DNA of 64,000 bases from Mycobacterium sp. IS-1264 (GTDB taxonomy: Bacteria > Actinomycetota > Actinomycetes > Mycobacteriales > Mycobacteriaceae), in contig NZ_MBES01000052.1 of assembly GCF_001954195.1 (NCBI RefSeq), positions 246,898 to 310,897 on the forward strand, read 5' to 3'. Each line of letters starts with the position of its first letter. Positions within the stretch are counted from its first letter, which is position 1. Shown one piece after another: positions 34,666-43,365 of this stretch. The translations under genes were made by a program, and so were the position numbers. The notes below the pieces were generated by a model that made no database searches, was not told where the DNA came from, and saw only the letters and a list, made by a program, of their open reading frames with translations.

Positions 34666-35810
34666 TACAGCCTCCCGAGAATCATCGTGGCGCTGTGGGT
34701 GAAGAAGCCGCCCATCGCGTGGACACACGCCAGGCGGGCCTCGCCGACCTGCCGCGGCCCGCATTCCCCCCGCAACTGCCGCACCGCCTCGACCATGAGG
34801 AACATTCCCCGCATACCGGGGTGACACGAGGCCAGGCCGCCGCCGTCCGTGTTGGTCGGGAGCGCCCCACCCGGGCGAAGCGCACCGGACCCGATGAAGG
34901 GCCCGCCTTCGCCCTTGGCGCAGAAGCCAAGGTCCTCCACGGTCAGCAACACGGTGGACGTGAAGGAGTCGTACAGCTGGCACACGTCGATGTCAGCCGG
35001 GCTGATGCCCGCCCGCGCGAAGGCTCGCGGGCCCGAGCGCGCGGCGGCCGACGTCGTGAAATCGGCCCATTCGCTCATGCTGACGTGTGAGGTCGCGTCG
35101 GCGGCCCCGAGAATCCAAATCGGGTCCTTCGCACAATCCTTGGCCACGCGCTCGCTGGCGAGCACGACAGCGCCGCCGCCGTCGGTGCGCAGGCACACAT
35201 GCTTGGTGGTGAACGGGTCGGCCAGCATCGGTGCGGCAGCAACGTCGGCCACGGTGATGCGGTCGCGCTCAAATGCGTTCTCGTTCATGGCCGCCCATTC
35301 ATGGGCGGCGACGGCGACCTCAGCCAGTTGGTCGACGGTGGTGCCGAATTCGATCATGTGACGCCTGGCCACCATGGCGTATTTGGCGATCAATGTCGCG
35401 CCATAGGGCGCCTCGTACTGCAGTGCGCCACCGGTGCCCATCGCCGCAGCGGACTGGCGCACCCGGCGCTTGACGTCGGAGCGGGCGGTGGAGCCGTACG
35501 TCAACAGTGCGACCTCGATTTCCCCAGCCGCGATCGCGGCGGCGGCGTGAGCGGCCATCACTTCCCACGACGATCCGCCGACGTTGGTCGCATCGACCCA
35601 GTCGGGCCGCAGGCCCAGGTATTCGCTGACCTCCACCGGCGGAAGCAACGTCCCGTGCCCCCCGAAACCATCGATGTCCTCCTTCGTCAGGCCGGCATCG
35701 GCGACCGCCCGCCGCGACGACTGGGCCATCAGCGCCATCGCGGTCTTATCGGGAACTCGGCCGCAGTCGGACAGGGCAGCACCCACGATGGCGACGCGGT
35801 TCGACGGCAT
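34665..35810 (-). CDS. Thiolase-fold lipid-transfer/SCP2-type protein (thiolase or side-chain aldolase)
   Basis: 381 residues of the SCP2/Ltp thiolase class. Features are VAIVGAALSDCGRVPDKT, a mid-protein Tyr motif DVCQLYDSFTS, CHPGMRGMFLMVEAV, and HAMGGFFTHSATMIL. Biosynthetic and degradative thiolases have a nucleophile Cys near residue 90 and a late CxG; here those regions read NVGGSSWEVMAA and HAMGG, without the expected cysteines. That, the conserved Tyr and the DUF35 partner make a retro-aldol lyase of the Ltp2 kind as likely as a true thiolase. Divergent from the HpcH aldolase operon. Confidence 0.85.
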   Translation of the reverse strand: MPSNRVAIVGAALSDCGRVPDKTAMALMAQSSRRAVADAGLTKEDIDGFGGHGTLLPPVEVSEYLGLRPDWVDATNVGGSSWEVMAAHAAAAIAAGEIEVALLTYGSTARSDVKRRVRQSAAAMGTGGALQYEAPYGATLIAKYAMVARRHMIEFGTTVDQLAEVAVAAHEWAAMNENAFERDRITVADVAAAPMLADPFTTKHVCLRTDGGGAVVLASERVAKDCAKDPIWILGAADATSHVSMSEWADFTTSAAARSGPRAFARAGISPADIDVCQLYDSFTSTVLLTVEDLGFCAKGEGGPFIGSGALRPGGALPTNTDGGGLASCHPGMRGMFLMVEAVRQLRGECGPRQVGEARLACVHAMGGFFTHSATMILGRL

Positions 35811-35865
35811 AGCTCATGGTTATCACATCGCCCCCGGGACTGATAATGGCCGTTCACGTAATCAT

Positions 35866-35880
35866 GGAAACCATATTCTC
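35866..35880. promoter_or_regulatory. Candidate operator, 15-bp variant
   Basis: GGAAACCATATTCTC (other strand GAGAATATGGTTTCC) lies 20-34 bp upstream of ATG 35900 and 56 bp from the divergent thiolase-fold start. GAGAATAT is shared with the sites at 10475 and 23190, and TTTCC with those at 1363 and 41015. Confidence 0.45.
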
Positions 35881-35899
35881 GGTCCGCTACGGTGAGCCT

Positions 35900-36700
35900 A
35901 TGACTCCGACGCTGCGGATCTCGTTGCGAGGAGAAGGGCTGGTGCTGTGCCTGGCGCTGCTCAACTCACGTACCCCGGACGTTCCCGCGGTCGCGGCAGC
36001 GTGCGGGTACGACGCCGTTTACGTGGATCTCGAGCACACGCCGACGTCTCTAGAGACGGCGCAGATGCTCTGTGTGAGCGCACTCGGGGCGGGAATTTCC
36101 GGTCTTGTGCGGGTCCCCTCCCACGATCCCAGCGTCATAGCGCGGGTATTGGATGCAGGGGCGGTAGGAGTCATTGTGCCGCACATCAATTCGCGAGAAG
36201 AGGCGGAAGCTGTCGTCACGGCCGCGCGTTTTCCGCCGATCGGCCATCGGTCCATTTCGGGTCCCAACGCAGTCAGTGGATACCAAGCGCGAACAGCGCC
36301 GCAATTGGTGGAGCTGCTCGAACAACGCACGGTTGTGGCTGTGATGATCGAAACCCCGGAGGCCGTCGAAGCCGCCGAGTCCATCGCCTCGCTCGACGGC
36401 ATCGACATGATCCTTGTGGGACCAAGCGACCTGACCGCCGAAATGGGCATCCACGGCCAGTATGAGAATTATCATTTCCAAAGTGCAGTAGAATCTGTGG
36501 CGGCGGCTTGTCGTAGTCACGGCGTGGCGCTCGGTATGGCCGGAATAAAGTCCCTTGAGCTGCTGAATCGGTTCGTCGGACTGGGATTGCGATTCATCTC
36601 GGCGGGAACTGATGTCGGGATGATGACCGAGGCGGCCACAAGCCGTGCGCAAGCACTCCGCGGGCTGGTGAGTCACCCTGTGAAGCGATTTGACGAATGA
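35900..36700 (+). CDS. HpcH/HpaI-type class II aldolase/citrate lyase family protein
   Basis: 266 residues, TIM barrel. VYVDLEHTPTS, VGVIVPHINSREEAE, metal-ligand Glu in VMIETPEAVEAA and Asp in ILVGPSDLTAEMG are the family signatures; members cleave 4-hydroxy-2-oxoacids to pyruvate or oxaloacetate plus an aldehyde, or act on malyl-CoA-like esters. ATG 35900 is chosen for the match to family N-termini; the ribosome site is weak, and ATG 35864 is possible but would lie on the candidate operator. First gene of a four-gene unit with a TauD-type dioxygenase, a 2-hydroxyacid dehydrogenase and a crotonase. Confidence 0.88.
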   Translation: MTPTLRISLRGEGLVLCLALLNSRTPDVPAVAAACGYDAVYVDLEHTPTSLETAQMLCVSALGAGISGLVRVPSHDPSVIARVLDAGAVGVIVPHINSREEAEAVVTAARFPPIGHRSISGPNAVSGYQARTAPQLVELLEQRTVVAVMIETPEAVEAAESIASLDGIDMILVGPSDLTAEMGIHGQYENYHFQSAVESVAAACRSHGVALGMAGIKSLELLNRFVGLGLRFISAGTDVGMMTEAATSRAQALRGLVSHPVKRFDE

Positions 36701-36743
36701 CACCGACAGCAGAAAAGCGAAGCCGAGACATCAGGAGGACCGG

Positions 36744-37862
36744 ATGCCGACAGCCATCTACACCGAACCCGTCACCGATTCGATGGCGTGGACAGGCGCC
36801 GACTTCACGAGCAAGGAAGACTTCGCGTTCGACCTGTCGGCCCGCAATGTGGCTGCGCTGGAATCGATCCTGGCCAAGACCGCCAACAAGGACCGTGACG
36901 ACATCACGCCCGAGGATGCCCGGCACCCCGATCTCGACGACGATCTGGCGCGGCTTTACCGGGAGCTGATGTTCGGCAGGGGCCTGGCATGCGTACGCGG
37001 CTTCCCCGTCGAACAGCACTCGATCGAGGACCTCGAACGTATCTACTGGGCGTTCTGCACCCACCTCGGATATCTTGTGTCGAACAACTCCTTCGGGCAC
37101 CGGATGGTGCGCGTCCAGGAGGAGATCCTGCCCGGCGGCGTGCAACCCGCGCGCGGAACGAAATCCCGCGCAGAACTGGCAATGCACAACGACGCCGCCG
37201 ACATCCTGTCGCTGTTGTGTGTGTATCCGGCCGCTGAGGGTGGGGAAAGCCAGTTCTCCAGCGGGCCCGCTGCGCACAATCGGGTTCTCGCCGAACGTCC
37301 GGATCTGCTCGAGGTGCTCTACCGAGGCTTCCCGCATCATCGGCGCAGTGAACAGCCCGACGACCAGCCGGACGTCACACCCTACGATGTCCCCGTCTTC
37401 TCCCAGATCGACGGACGGATCTGCATCAACTTCACCTACAGCAGCATCCTGCCCGCCATGCACGCGCTCGGCCGGGAATTCACACCCGAGGAGACCGAAG
37501 CGGTGGATCTGCTGCGCAACATCCTGGTCGAGCAGCAGGTCGAGTTCCGGCTGGAATCCGGTGAGGCCGCGGTAGCCAATAACTTCGCGATGTGCCATTC
37601 GCGATCGGATTTCGTCAGCAGCAATGACCCGAAGAAGGCGCGCTGCTTCCTGCGGGCGTGGATGGAGGTGCCGCGGGAAGATCGGCGGTTGCCGATCGGC
37701 AGGGAGTACTTCCACATGGAGAACAAGGATCTGCGGCTGGGGTACGACGTCGTCGAGGGCCGAGACGGAACCATCGCCCGGAACGACTATAAGAATGTCA
37801 ACGCGGAACTGGCCGAGATGTTCAAGGCGGCTCAGGCGAAACCCAGAGTCAAGAACACGTGA
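36744..37862 (+). CDS. TauD/TfdA-type Fe(II)/2-oxoglutarate-dependent dioxygenase
   Basis: 372 residues. RGLACVRGFPVEQ opens the jelly-roll. The metal triad is visible as His148-x-Asp150 (AMHNDAAD) and His285 (FAMCHSRSDF), followed by an Arg-rich segment that could bind 2-oxoglutarate. It would hydroxylate a small organic acid or cleave a C-X bond with succinate and CO2 as coproducts. ATG 36744 has AGGAGG (36733-36738) five bases upstream. GTGA overlap with the 2-hydroxyacid dehydrogenase. It is the only non-P450 oxygenase recognised in the block. Confidence 0.87.
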   Translation: MPTAIYTEPVTDSMAWTGADFTSKEDFAFDLSARNVAALESILAKTANKDRDDITPEDARHPDLDDDLARLYRELMFGRGLACVRGFPVEQHSIEDLERIYWAFCTHLGYLVSNNSFGHRMVRVQEEILPGGVQPARGTKSRAELAMHNDAADILSLLCVYPAAEGGESQFSSGPAAHNRVLAERPDLLEVLYRGFPHHRRSEQPDDQPDVTPYDVPVFSQIDGRICINFTYSSILPAMHALGREFTPEETEAVDLLRNILVEQQVEFRLESGEAAVANNFAMCHSRSDFVSSNDPKKARCFLRAWMEVPREDRRLPIGREYFHMENKDLRLGYDVVEGRDGTIARNDYKNVNAELAEMFKAAQAKPRVKNT

Positions 37863-38944
37863 GCGTTCGTCCGCGTCTGGTCTATGAGCGGTGGACAGAT
37901 TCGGTCGCCGGAGACATCCTCGAGGCCGGTGATATCGATCTGGTCAAGCTCGATCTGAACGCGGTCGACGAGAAAAGTTGGGCCGCACTGGAATCCGCGC
38001 ACGGATACCAGGTCGCCACCCGGACCGACGTGGCTGGATACGCCGATGGTGCACAGTGGCTCGCAGGGCCGGTGTTGGTAAGGCGTTGTGAGAAGCTGCT
38101 CGCCGTGTGCTCGGCCGGCGCCGGGTATGACGTCATCGACGTCGATGCGTGCACGCGGGCCGGAATCGCGGTGTGCAACAACTCCGGCCCCGGCGCGGAG
38201 GCGGTCGCCGAGCATGCTCTGGGTTTCATGCTCGACCTGGCCAAGAAGATCACGGCCGCCGACCGGATGCTGCGGGGTGGTCCGCTCCGCGACCGGTTGG
38301 TCCTACGGGGGAGCCAACTGCTGGGGAAGACGCTCGGCGTCATTGGGCTCGGGGCCATCGGGGGCCGCCTCGTTGAGTTGTGCGCGCCGTTCGGCATGAA
38401 GGTCCTGGTCTTCGACCCCTACGTCGACGAAGCCAGCGCGCAAGCGCGCGGGGTCCAAATCGTCCCACTTGCCGAACTTCTCGAGCACTCCGACTTCGTG
38501 CAGGTGACCTGCCCGTTGACCAGTGAGACTAAGGGGCTCATCGGCAAGCCCCAGTTCGCGGCGATGAAGCCGACGGCATTCTTCATCACGACAGCGCGCG
38601 GACCCGTGCACGACGAGGCGGCGCTGCTCGATGCGCTCGTCAGTGGGGGCATCGCGGGCGCGGGCCTCGATGTGTTTCACGAAGAGCCGCCGCGCACGGA
38701 CAATCCCCTCTTGCATCTCGAGAACGTCGTCGCCACACCGCACACCGCGGGCATCACCGTCGAGGCCGCCCGCGACATCGCCGTCGCCACGGCCACCCAA
38801 TGGCAAACCATCTTCAGTGGCGGAATGCCGCCGCGCCTGCTCAATCCCGACGTCTGGCCGCACTACTGCGACAGGTTCCACGACACTTTCGGCTTTCGCC
38901 CCAGCGCCACAACGGTTTTGGAGAGTGAGGGCCACACGAGGTGA
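37859..38944 (+). CDS. D-2-hydroxyacid dehydrogenase (NAD-dependent)
   Basis: 361 residues. Rossmann motif GVIGLGAIGG, and the catalytic Arg-Glu-His set in FITTARGP, LDVFHEEPP and TPHTAG, all intact. It interconverts a 2-hydroxyacid and a 2-oxoacid, and sits between a dioxygenase and a crotonase in an operon headed by an HpcH aldolase, which itself makes or uses 2-oxo- or 2-hydroxyacids. GTG 37859 overlaps the previous stop, and its own stop overlaps the next GTG (both GTGA). Confidence 0.92.
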   Translation: MSVRPRLVYERWTDSVAGDILEAGDIDLVKLDLNAVDEKSWAALESAHGYQVATRTDVAGYADGAQWLAGPVLVRRCEKLLAVCSAGAGYDVIDVDACTRAGIAVCNNSGPGAEAVAEHALGFMLDLAKKITAADRMLRGGPLRDRLVLRGSQLLGKTLGVIGLGAIGGRLVELCAPFGMKVLVFDPYVDEASAQARGVQIVPLAELLEHSDFVQVTCPLTSETKGLIGKPQFAAMKPTAFFITTARGPVHDEAALLDALVSGGIAGAGLDVFHEEPPRTDNPLLHLENVVATPHTAGITVEAARDIAVATATQWQTIFSGGMPPRLLNPDVWPHYCDRFHDTFGFRPSATTVLESEGHTR

Positions 38945-39765
38945 CACGGTATGAAACGATCGAGGTCGAGGTTCGGGGTCGCACCGCATGCGTGACCCTC
39001 AACCGTCCCGACGTGCTCAACGCGATCAATGACGAGATGATCGCCGAATTGGGCATGGCCTACGAAGAAATCGAGGGATCGCAAGACATCTGGACGGTGA
39101 TCGTCACCGGTGCCGGCCGGGCATTGTGCGTCGGAGCGGACGTCAACAAGGCTGCCGACCACGACATGGAGAACGCGGCGGGAATCGACAACCAGGGCGC
39201 ACCGATCCTGAGCTCCATGCGCCAGTGGGATGCACCGCAGGAGGCGACGCCGCCGTGGCTACAGATGACCAAGCCGATCATCTGCGCGGTCAACGGCATC
39301 GCTTGCGGTGCGGGGATGGACCTGGTGACAACGGCCGACATCACCATCGCGTCGGAGCGCGCGACGTTGATGGACCCTCATGTCAGCATCGGCGTGACCT
39401 CTGGGCGCGAAGGGGTCAGGCTCGCTCGGATCCTGCCGCTGCCCGTGGCGATGCGTCTGATCTTGATGGGCAAGCACGAACAACTCGACGCGCAGCGCGC
39501 CTACGACCTGGGTGTCTTCACCGAGGTCGTCGCGCACGACTCATTGATGCCCCGGGCGTGGGAAATCGCGGACATCGTGAATTCCAATGCGCCCCTGGCG
39601 GTCCGGGGATCCCGGATGGCCGTGCGCAAGGGTCTGACGCTGCCGATATACGAGGCGGAACTGCTCGCCGAGAACTACCGCATGAAGGTCGCCCTGACCA
39701 AGGATGCCATTGAGGGACCCCGTGCCTTCTTGGAGAAGCGCAAGCCGGAGTGGAAGGCACGGTAG
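38941..39765 (+). CDS. Crotonase-family enoyl-CoA hydratase/isomerase
   Basis: 274 residues. Oxyanion segments GAGRALCVGADVNKA and NGIACGAGMDLVTTAD. The catalytic Glu positions are Asp (GAGMDL) and His (MDPHVSIG), close in style to the pair at 25946-27558 (DPHVS). GTG 38941 overlaps the dehydrogenase stop. Last gene of operon 35900-39765; it ends 2 bp before the convergent amidohydrolase. Confidence 0.9.
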   Translation: MTRYETIEVEVRGRTACVTLNRPDVLNAINDEMIAELGMAYEEIEGSQDIWTVIVTGAGRALCVGADVNKAADHDMENAAGIDNQGAPILSSMRQWDAPQEATPPWLQMTKPIICAVNGIACGAGMDLVTTADITIASERATLMDPHVSIGVTSGREGVRLARILPLPVAMRLILMGKHEQLDAQRAYDLGVFTEVVAHDSLMPRAWEIADIVNSNAPLAVRGSRMAVRKGLTLPIYEAELLAENYRMKVALTKDAIEGPRAFLEKRKPEWKAR

Positions 39766-39767
39766 CG

Positions 39768-40955
39768 CTACGTGAGGCCGAAGAACCTTTTCGCGTTGGT
39801 GGACAAGACCTTACGCTTGGTCTCCTCGTCCAAGCCTTCCGTCGCCTTATTGGCCACTTCGAGGCTTCGGGGCCAGTTGGTGTCGTTGTGCGGGTAATCC
39901 GTCTCGAACATGAGCTGGTCGGGCCCGACGAGATCGAGGATGCGGAAGGCGACCGGGTCGCCGAAGGTGGAGAAGTAAACGCGCCCAGGCACCTGGCTGC
40001 TTGGCGGTTCCGTCAGCAGCGGATGGATACCGCCCCATGCCCGACGGTCCTCCCACACCTCGTCGACTCGTTGCAGGTAGTAGGGGATCCAGCCGGCCTG
40101 TGCCTCGGCGAACGCGAGCTTGAGGTTGGGAAACTGAACGAGCTTGCCGGAGAACAGCCAATCGACCAGGGCGATGGTGCAATTGACCGCCATCAGTGCG
40201 CTGGTGACAACGTGCGGCGAATCCGGAGAGGACTTTGTCAGCGAAGAGCTCGAGCCGATGTGCAGCATGATGCCGACCTGGTTTCGCTCGCAGGCAGCGA
40301 AGAACGGGTCCCAGTAGCCGCTATGGATCGACGGCAGGTCGAGACGAGAGGGCAGCTCGGAGAAGCACACGGCGCGCATGCCCTTGGCGGCGACTCTTTC
40401 GACCTCTTTCGCGGCGAGTTCGACGTCCCAGAGCGGGATGATGCCCAGCGGAATCAGCCGGCCGTTCGAGCTGCCTCCCCACTCGTCGATCTGGAAGTCG
40501 TTGTAGGCCTCGACACAGAGCCTGGCGAGCTCCTTGTCCTTGCCGTACAGGAATCGTTGACCGCAGAAGCGGACAAGGGTGTTGGGGAAACATGCCGAGG
40601 CCTCGATGCCGGCGATGTCCATGTCGGCGAGCCGGTCCGCCGGACGGTAACAGCCCGGGCGCATTTCGTCGTACGTGATCGGATCGGTGGTGAGCTCGTC
40701 GAGGTCGTAGCCGGCAGCCGCGCTGATGAGCGGGATCGGGATGACTGCATCCTCGTAGCGCCAAATGTCCGCATCGCGGCCCCCGTCGTCCTCGACGAAG
40801 GCGACATCGGAAGTCACGCTCGGATCCATGCGCCCACGGGTGCGAACGATTCGCGGCCCGATGTCCCGGTAGCGCTCGGGCAGGCGGCTGGTCCACAGAT
40901 CGGCCGGCTCCACCAAGTGGTCATCCGGCGAGACGATTAGGATGTCTGCACTCAA
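39768..40955 (-). CDS. Amidohydrolase_2 family protein
   Basis: 395 residues, PF04909 type: IVSPDDHLVEPADLW (N-terminal metal site), GIMLHIGSSSSL, and FETDYPHNDTNW at the C-terminal Asp. It is the most divergent of the four amidohydrolases in the window. A TTG at 40955 is taken as start, because AAGGAG (40963-40968) is 7 bp upstream and no ATG or GTG fits the family N-terminus; the frame stays open upstream without any recognisable domain. Monocistronic, with a candidate operator 60-75 bp upstream. Confidence 0.85.
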   Translation of the reverse strand: MSADILIVSPDDHLVEPADLWTSRLPERYRDIGPRIVRTRGRMDPSVTSDVAFVEDDGGRDADIWRYEDAVIPIPLISAAAGYDLDELTTDPITYDEMRPGCYRPADRLADMDIAGIEASACFPNTLVRFCGQRFLYGKDKELARLCVEAYNDFQIDEWGGSSNGRLIPLGIIPLWDVELAAKEVERVAAKGMRAVCFSELPSRLDLPSIHSGYWDPFFAACERNQVGIMLHIGSSSSLTKSSPDSPHVVTSALMAVNCTIALVDWLFSGKLVQFPNLKLAFAEAQAGWIPYYLQRVDEVWEDRRAWGGIHPLLTEPPSSQVPGRVYFSTFGDPVAFRILDLVGPDQLMFETDYPHNDTNWPRSLEVANKATEGLDEETKRKVLSTNAKRFFGLT

Positions 40956-41314
40956 CGCTGCGCTCCTTCGACCATGGCCTGCGGCTTCCGTTTGCGGCAC
41001 ACTGATTCGGAAAAGAGAATCACCGTTTCCACGGTACCGCATCATTCTGCTCCGAGATACCCGGGCATCCCCGGTAACCTGTGCACCGCCCGCGACGATC
41101 TGAAATACAAATGCGCCCTTGGGATGCCGAGTGCCGACCCGGATCCCCTCGAGGCGCCCCAAGTCGTCACGGAAGCTGCTCTGCCGAACGCTGGGACTGC
41201 CGGCTGGCGCGGCAAGAGGACTGAAAATTTGCACTTGCGCAGAGTGACAATCAACATACACGCGTACGTAGACTGTCCACATGATTGATGTTGCTCGCGT
41301 ATGCTTTAAGCACT
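40956..41314. other. Non-coding gap between divergent amidohydrolase and TetR genes
   Basis: 359 bp. It holds the amidohydrolase ribosome site, the candidate operator at 41015-41030, and the TetR promoter region with a possible -10 (TATGCT, 41300-41305). Open frames exist on both strands but lack ribosome sites and known domains. I see no RNA gene. Confidence 0.6.
41015..41030. promoter_or_regulatory. Candidate operator
   Basis: GAGAATCACCGTTTCC, 60-75 bp upstream of the TTG start at 40955. Its reverse, GGAAACGGTGATTCTC, matches the P450 upstream site (GGAAACGGACATTCTT) at 13 of 16 positions. Confidence 0.5.
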
Positions 41315-42103
41315 ATGTCTGCAAAGAGGCCCGCCGGCACCGAATCCAAAGCCGGCCTGGAATTGGTTGAATCCGAGGCCGAGCTGCCCGGCACATGGCA
41401 GCAGCGCACGATCGAGCGGCGCCTGAGCAGTGCGAGAGCGCGCGCTCTCGCCCGCAGTTCGCGGTTCCTGGCCACCGCGCTGGAATTGGTGGAAGAGTCG
41501 GGCAAGGCCGACTTCACCATCCAGACGCTCATCGATAGGTCGAATCTGAGCCTGCGGGCGTTCTACCAACACTTCGCCGGCAAAGAAGAACTGTTGTTGG
41601 CGCTTTACGAGAACGTCACGAGTCAGTTCACCGAGAACATCCGGCAGGAAGTCGCTGCGGCCGACGGCCCTATGGAGCAACTCGAGGCCTTCTGCCGCGG
41701 TGTGCTGTCCCGCGCGGAGTCGTCCGAAGCGGTCGGCGGCCGAGTCATGACGATCTACAATCTGAGCCTGGAGATCGAGCGGCCGGACGCGTTCGCCAAG
41801 GTGTGGGAGCCTCATCTGAAGCTGCTGACAAAGATCATCACGTCGTGCGCCCGGGCGGGACTGGTCCGCACGGACATGACCCCAGCCCAGCTGACCACGT
41901 TGCTGAACACCACGCTCACCGCACTGGCGCAGATTGGGGTTTTCCACCTGGGCGGCAAGAGTTCCAGGCTGACTGAAGATCAATTGTGGGCGTGGTGCAA
42001 GCAGGCGGTCACACCGCCTGCTGCCGAAATCAAGGCCAGGCCGGCCCGCAAGGCGGCGCCGAGGGCGACGTCGAGCCGCCGGGCAAAGAAGCTAACGGGG
42101 TAG
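41315..42103 (+). CDS. TetR-family transcriptional regulator with basic tail
   Basis: 262 residues, longer than the usual 190-220. An N-terminal extension of about 50 residues precedes the helix-turn-helix (FTIQTLIDRSNLSLRAFYQHFAGKEELLLALYE), then the ligand-binding helices. The last 25 residues are Lys/Arg/Ala-rich (KARPARKAAPRATSSRRAKK), possibly extra DNA contact. It is one of two regulators in the block and a candidate for binding the recurring GAGAA/TTCTC palindrome, although no good copy lies next to its own start. ATG 41315; overlaps the convergent dehydrogenase by 12 bp. Confidence 0.9.
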   Translation: MSAKRPAGTESKAGLELVESEAELPGTWQQRTIERRLSSARARALARSSRFLATALELVEESGKADFTIQTLIDRSNLSLRAFYQHFAGKEELLLALYENVTSQFTENIRQEVAAADGPMEQLEAFCRGVLSRAESSEAVGGRVMTIYNLSLEIERPDAFAKVWEPHLKLLTKIITSCARAGLVRTDMTPAQLTTLLNTTLTALAQIGVFHLGGKSSRLTEDQLWAWCKQAVTPPAAEIKARPARKAAPRATSSRRAKKLTG

Positions 42104-43264
42104 GCCGAGCCCACGCTGCGCGATGATGGTGCGGTGGACTTCGCTGGTGCCCGCATAGATCGTGGTGCCCAACGAGAAGCGGAGTGAGTGTTCGAACCGC
42201 CCACGTTCGGGTGCCGTCGGCTCGAGATAGCTGCGTAAGGCGTCCGCGCCGACGAGTTCGACCACATCCTGGCTGGCGCGTTCGAGCGCCTCGGTGCTGA
42301 ACAGCTTGGACATCGATCCCTCGGCCACCGGTATGTCGCCCTGTTCGAGCATCCACACACACCGCCGCTGCAACAGCATCGACACCTCGGTTTCGATTGC
42401 GATTCGAGCGAGCCGGCGCCGGACGTCGGCATTCACGATGGAGCGTGAGTCATCGTGGGACACGGTCTCGGCGGCCCAGTGTTCGGCATGGTCCAACAGC
42501 CTGATCAGGTGTGGCCCCCAACCGGATGCGTGCTCATCGCGCAGGGACAGCCCAAGCACCGCCCAGCCCCCGTCGACTTCGCCGATTCGCCACTCATCGC
42601 CGACGCGGACGTCGCCGTAGAAGGTGATGTTGGTGCGCTCGCCGGAAAGCGTCCACACGGCTTGTGCCTCATAGCCTTCGGAGTCACACGGGACCAGGAA
42701 CATCGTCAGGCCCTTATGTTTTGGCTTTTCGGGGCTCGTGCGTGCAAGCAGGAACACGAAGTCCGCAATGTGACCGTTCGTGGTGAACATCTTGGAGCCG
42801 TTGATCACCCAGTCTGCGTCTTCTCCCGGGCCATCGCGAACGGCCTTGGTGGCAGCCGCCGCGACGTCCGACCCGCATTCCGGCTCGGTGAAGCCTAGAG
42901 CGATGGTGATGTCGCCGCTGATCGCGCCGGCCAGGATGCGTTCCTTCAACGCCGGGGTGCCGATCTCTCGGATGATCGAAGCCACCATCCTTGTCGTTTC
43001 GGAGAGGTACACGGGCGCGTCAAACCGCATGAGCTCCTCTTTGACGACCTGCTCGTCCCATGCGCCGCGGCCCTGCCCGCCGAGCTCCGCCGGCCAGCCA
43101 GGCGCGAAGTAGCCCTTTTCGACCAGCCCCTTGGCGAACTCGTCGTCGTGCGCGACGCCGCTGCGGTAGATGCGTTCCTCGAATTCGGGAGTCAGCACGT
43201 CCTGAAGGTGGGCTCGCACCGCGTCGCGGTAGGTGGCAGTGTCCGCATCGAGCTGAAAATGCAT
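42092..43264 (-). CDS. Acyl-CoA dehydrogenase, long subunit
   Basis: 390 residues. GWPAELGGQGRG, LGFTEPECGSDVAAAATKA, KMFTTNGHIADFVFLLART, and C-terminal TTIYAGTSEVHRTIIAQRGLGLP. In the YEGT position of MCAD the sequence is YAGT, so the catalytic Glu is Ala, as in the non-catalytic subunit of mycobacterial heteromeric dehydrogenases. Its likely partner is the short dehydrogenase encoded divergently at 43366-44382. ATG 43264 has only a weak ribosome site. Confidence 0.9.
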   Translation of the reverse strand: MHFQLDADTATYRDAVRAHLQDVLTPEFEERIYRSGVAHDDEFAKGLVEKGYFAPGWPAELGGQGRGAWDEQVVKEELMRFDAPVYLSETTRMVASIIREIGTPALKERILAGAISGDITIALGFTEPECGSDVAAAATKAVRDGPGEDADWVINGSKMFTTNGHIADFVFLLARTSPEKPKHKGLTMFLVPCDSEGYEAQAVWTLSGERTNITFYGDVRVGDEWRIGEVDGGWAVLGLSLRDEHASGWGPHLIRLLDHAEHWAAETVSHDDSRSIVNADVRRRLARIAIETEVSMLLQRRCVWMLEQGDIPVAEGSMSKLFSTEALERASQDVVELVGADALRSYLEPTAPERGRFEHSLRFSLGTTIYAGTSEVHRTIIAQRGLGLPR

Positions 43265-43331
43265 CTGTGCAAGCCAATCTGTCGTCAGGCGCGCGAGTGG
43301 TTGAGCGATCGATAATGCTACTCTCAAATCT

Positions 43332-43347
43332 GAGAGTATCCATATCC
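43332..43347. promoter_or_regulatory. Candidate operator between divergent dehydrogenases
   Basis: GAGAGTATCCATATCC matches the 10475 site at 12 of 16 positions, 19-34 bp upstream of GTG 43366 and 68 bp from the divergent ATG 43264. It overlaps a perfect inverted repeat ACTCTC-N6-GAGAGT at 43320-43337, so the exact operator frame is uncertain. Confidence 0.45.
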
Positions 43348-43365
43348 GCATTGGGATCGAGGATC

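Noticed and set aside
35864..35900. Upstream ATG start (35864) for the HpcH aldolase
   Set aside because: It would place the coding start on the candidate operator, and the family N-terminus fits ATG 35900.
40974..41288. Small coding gene in the 40956-41314 gap
   Set aside because: Frames on both strands lack a ribosome site, domain or plausible composition.
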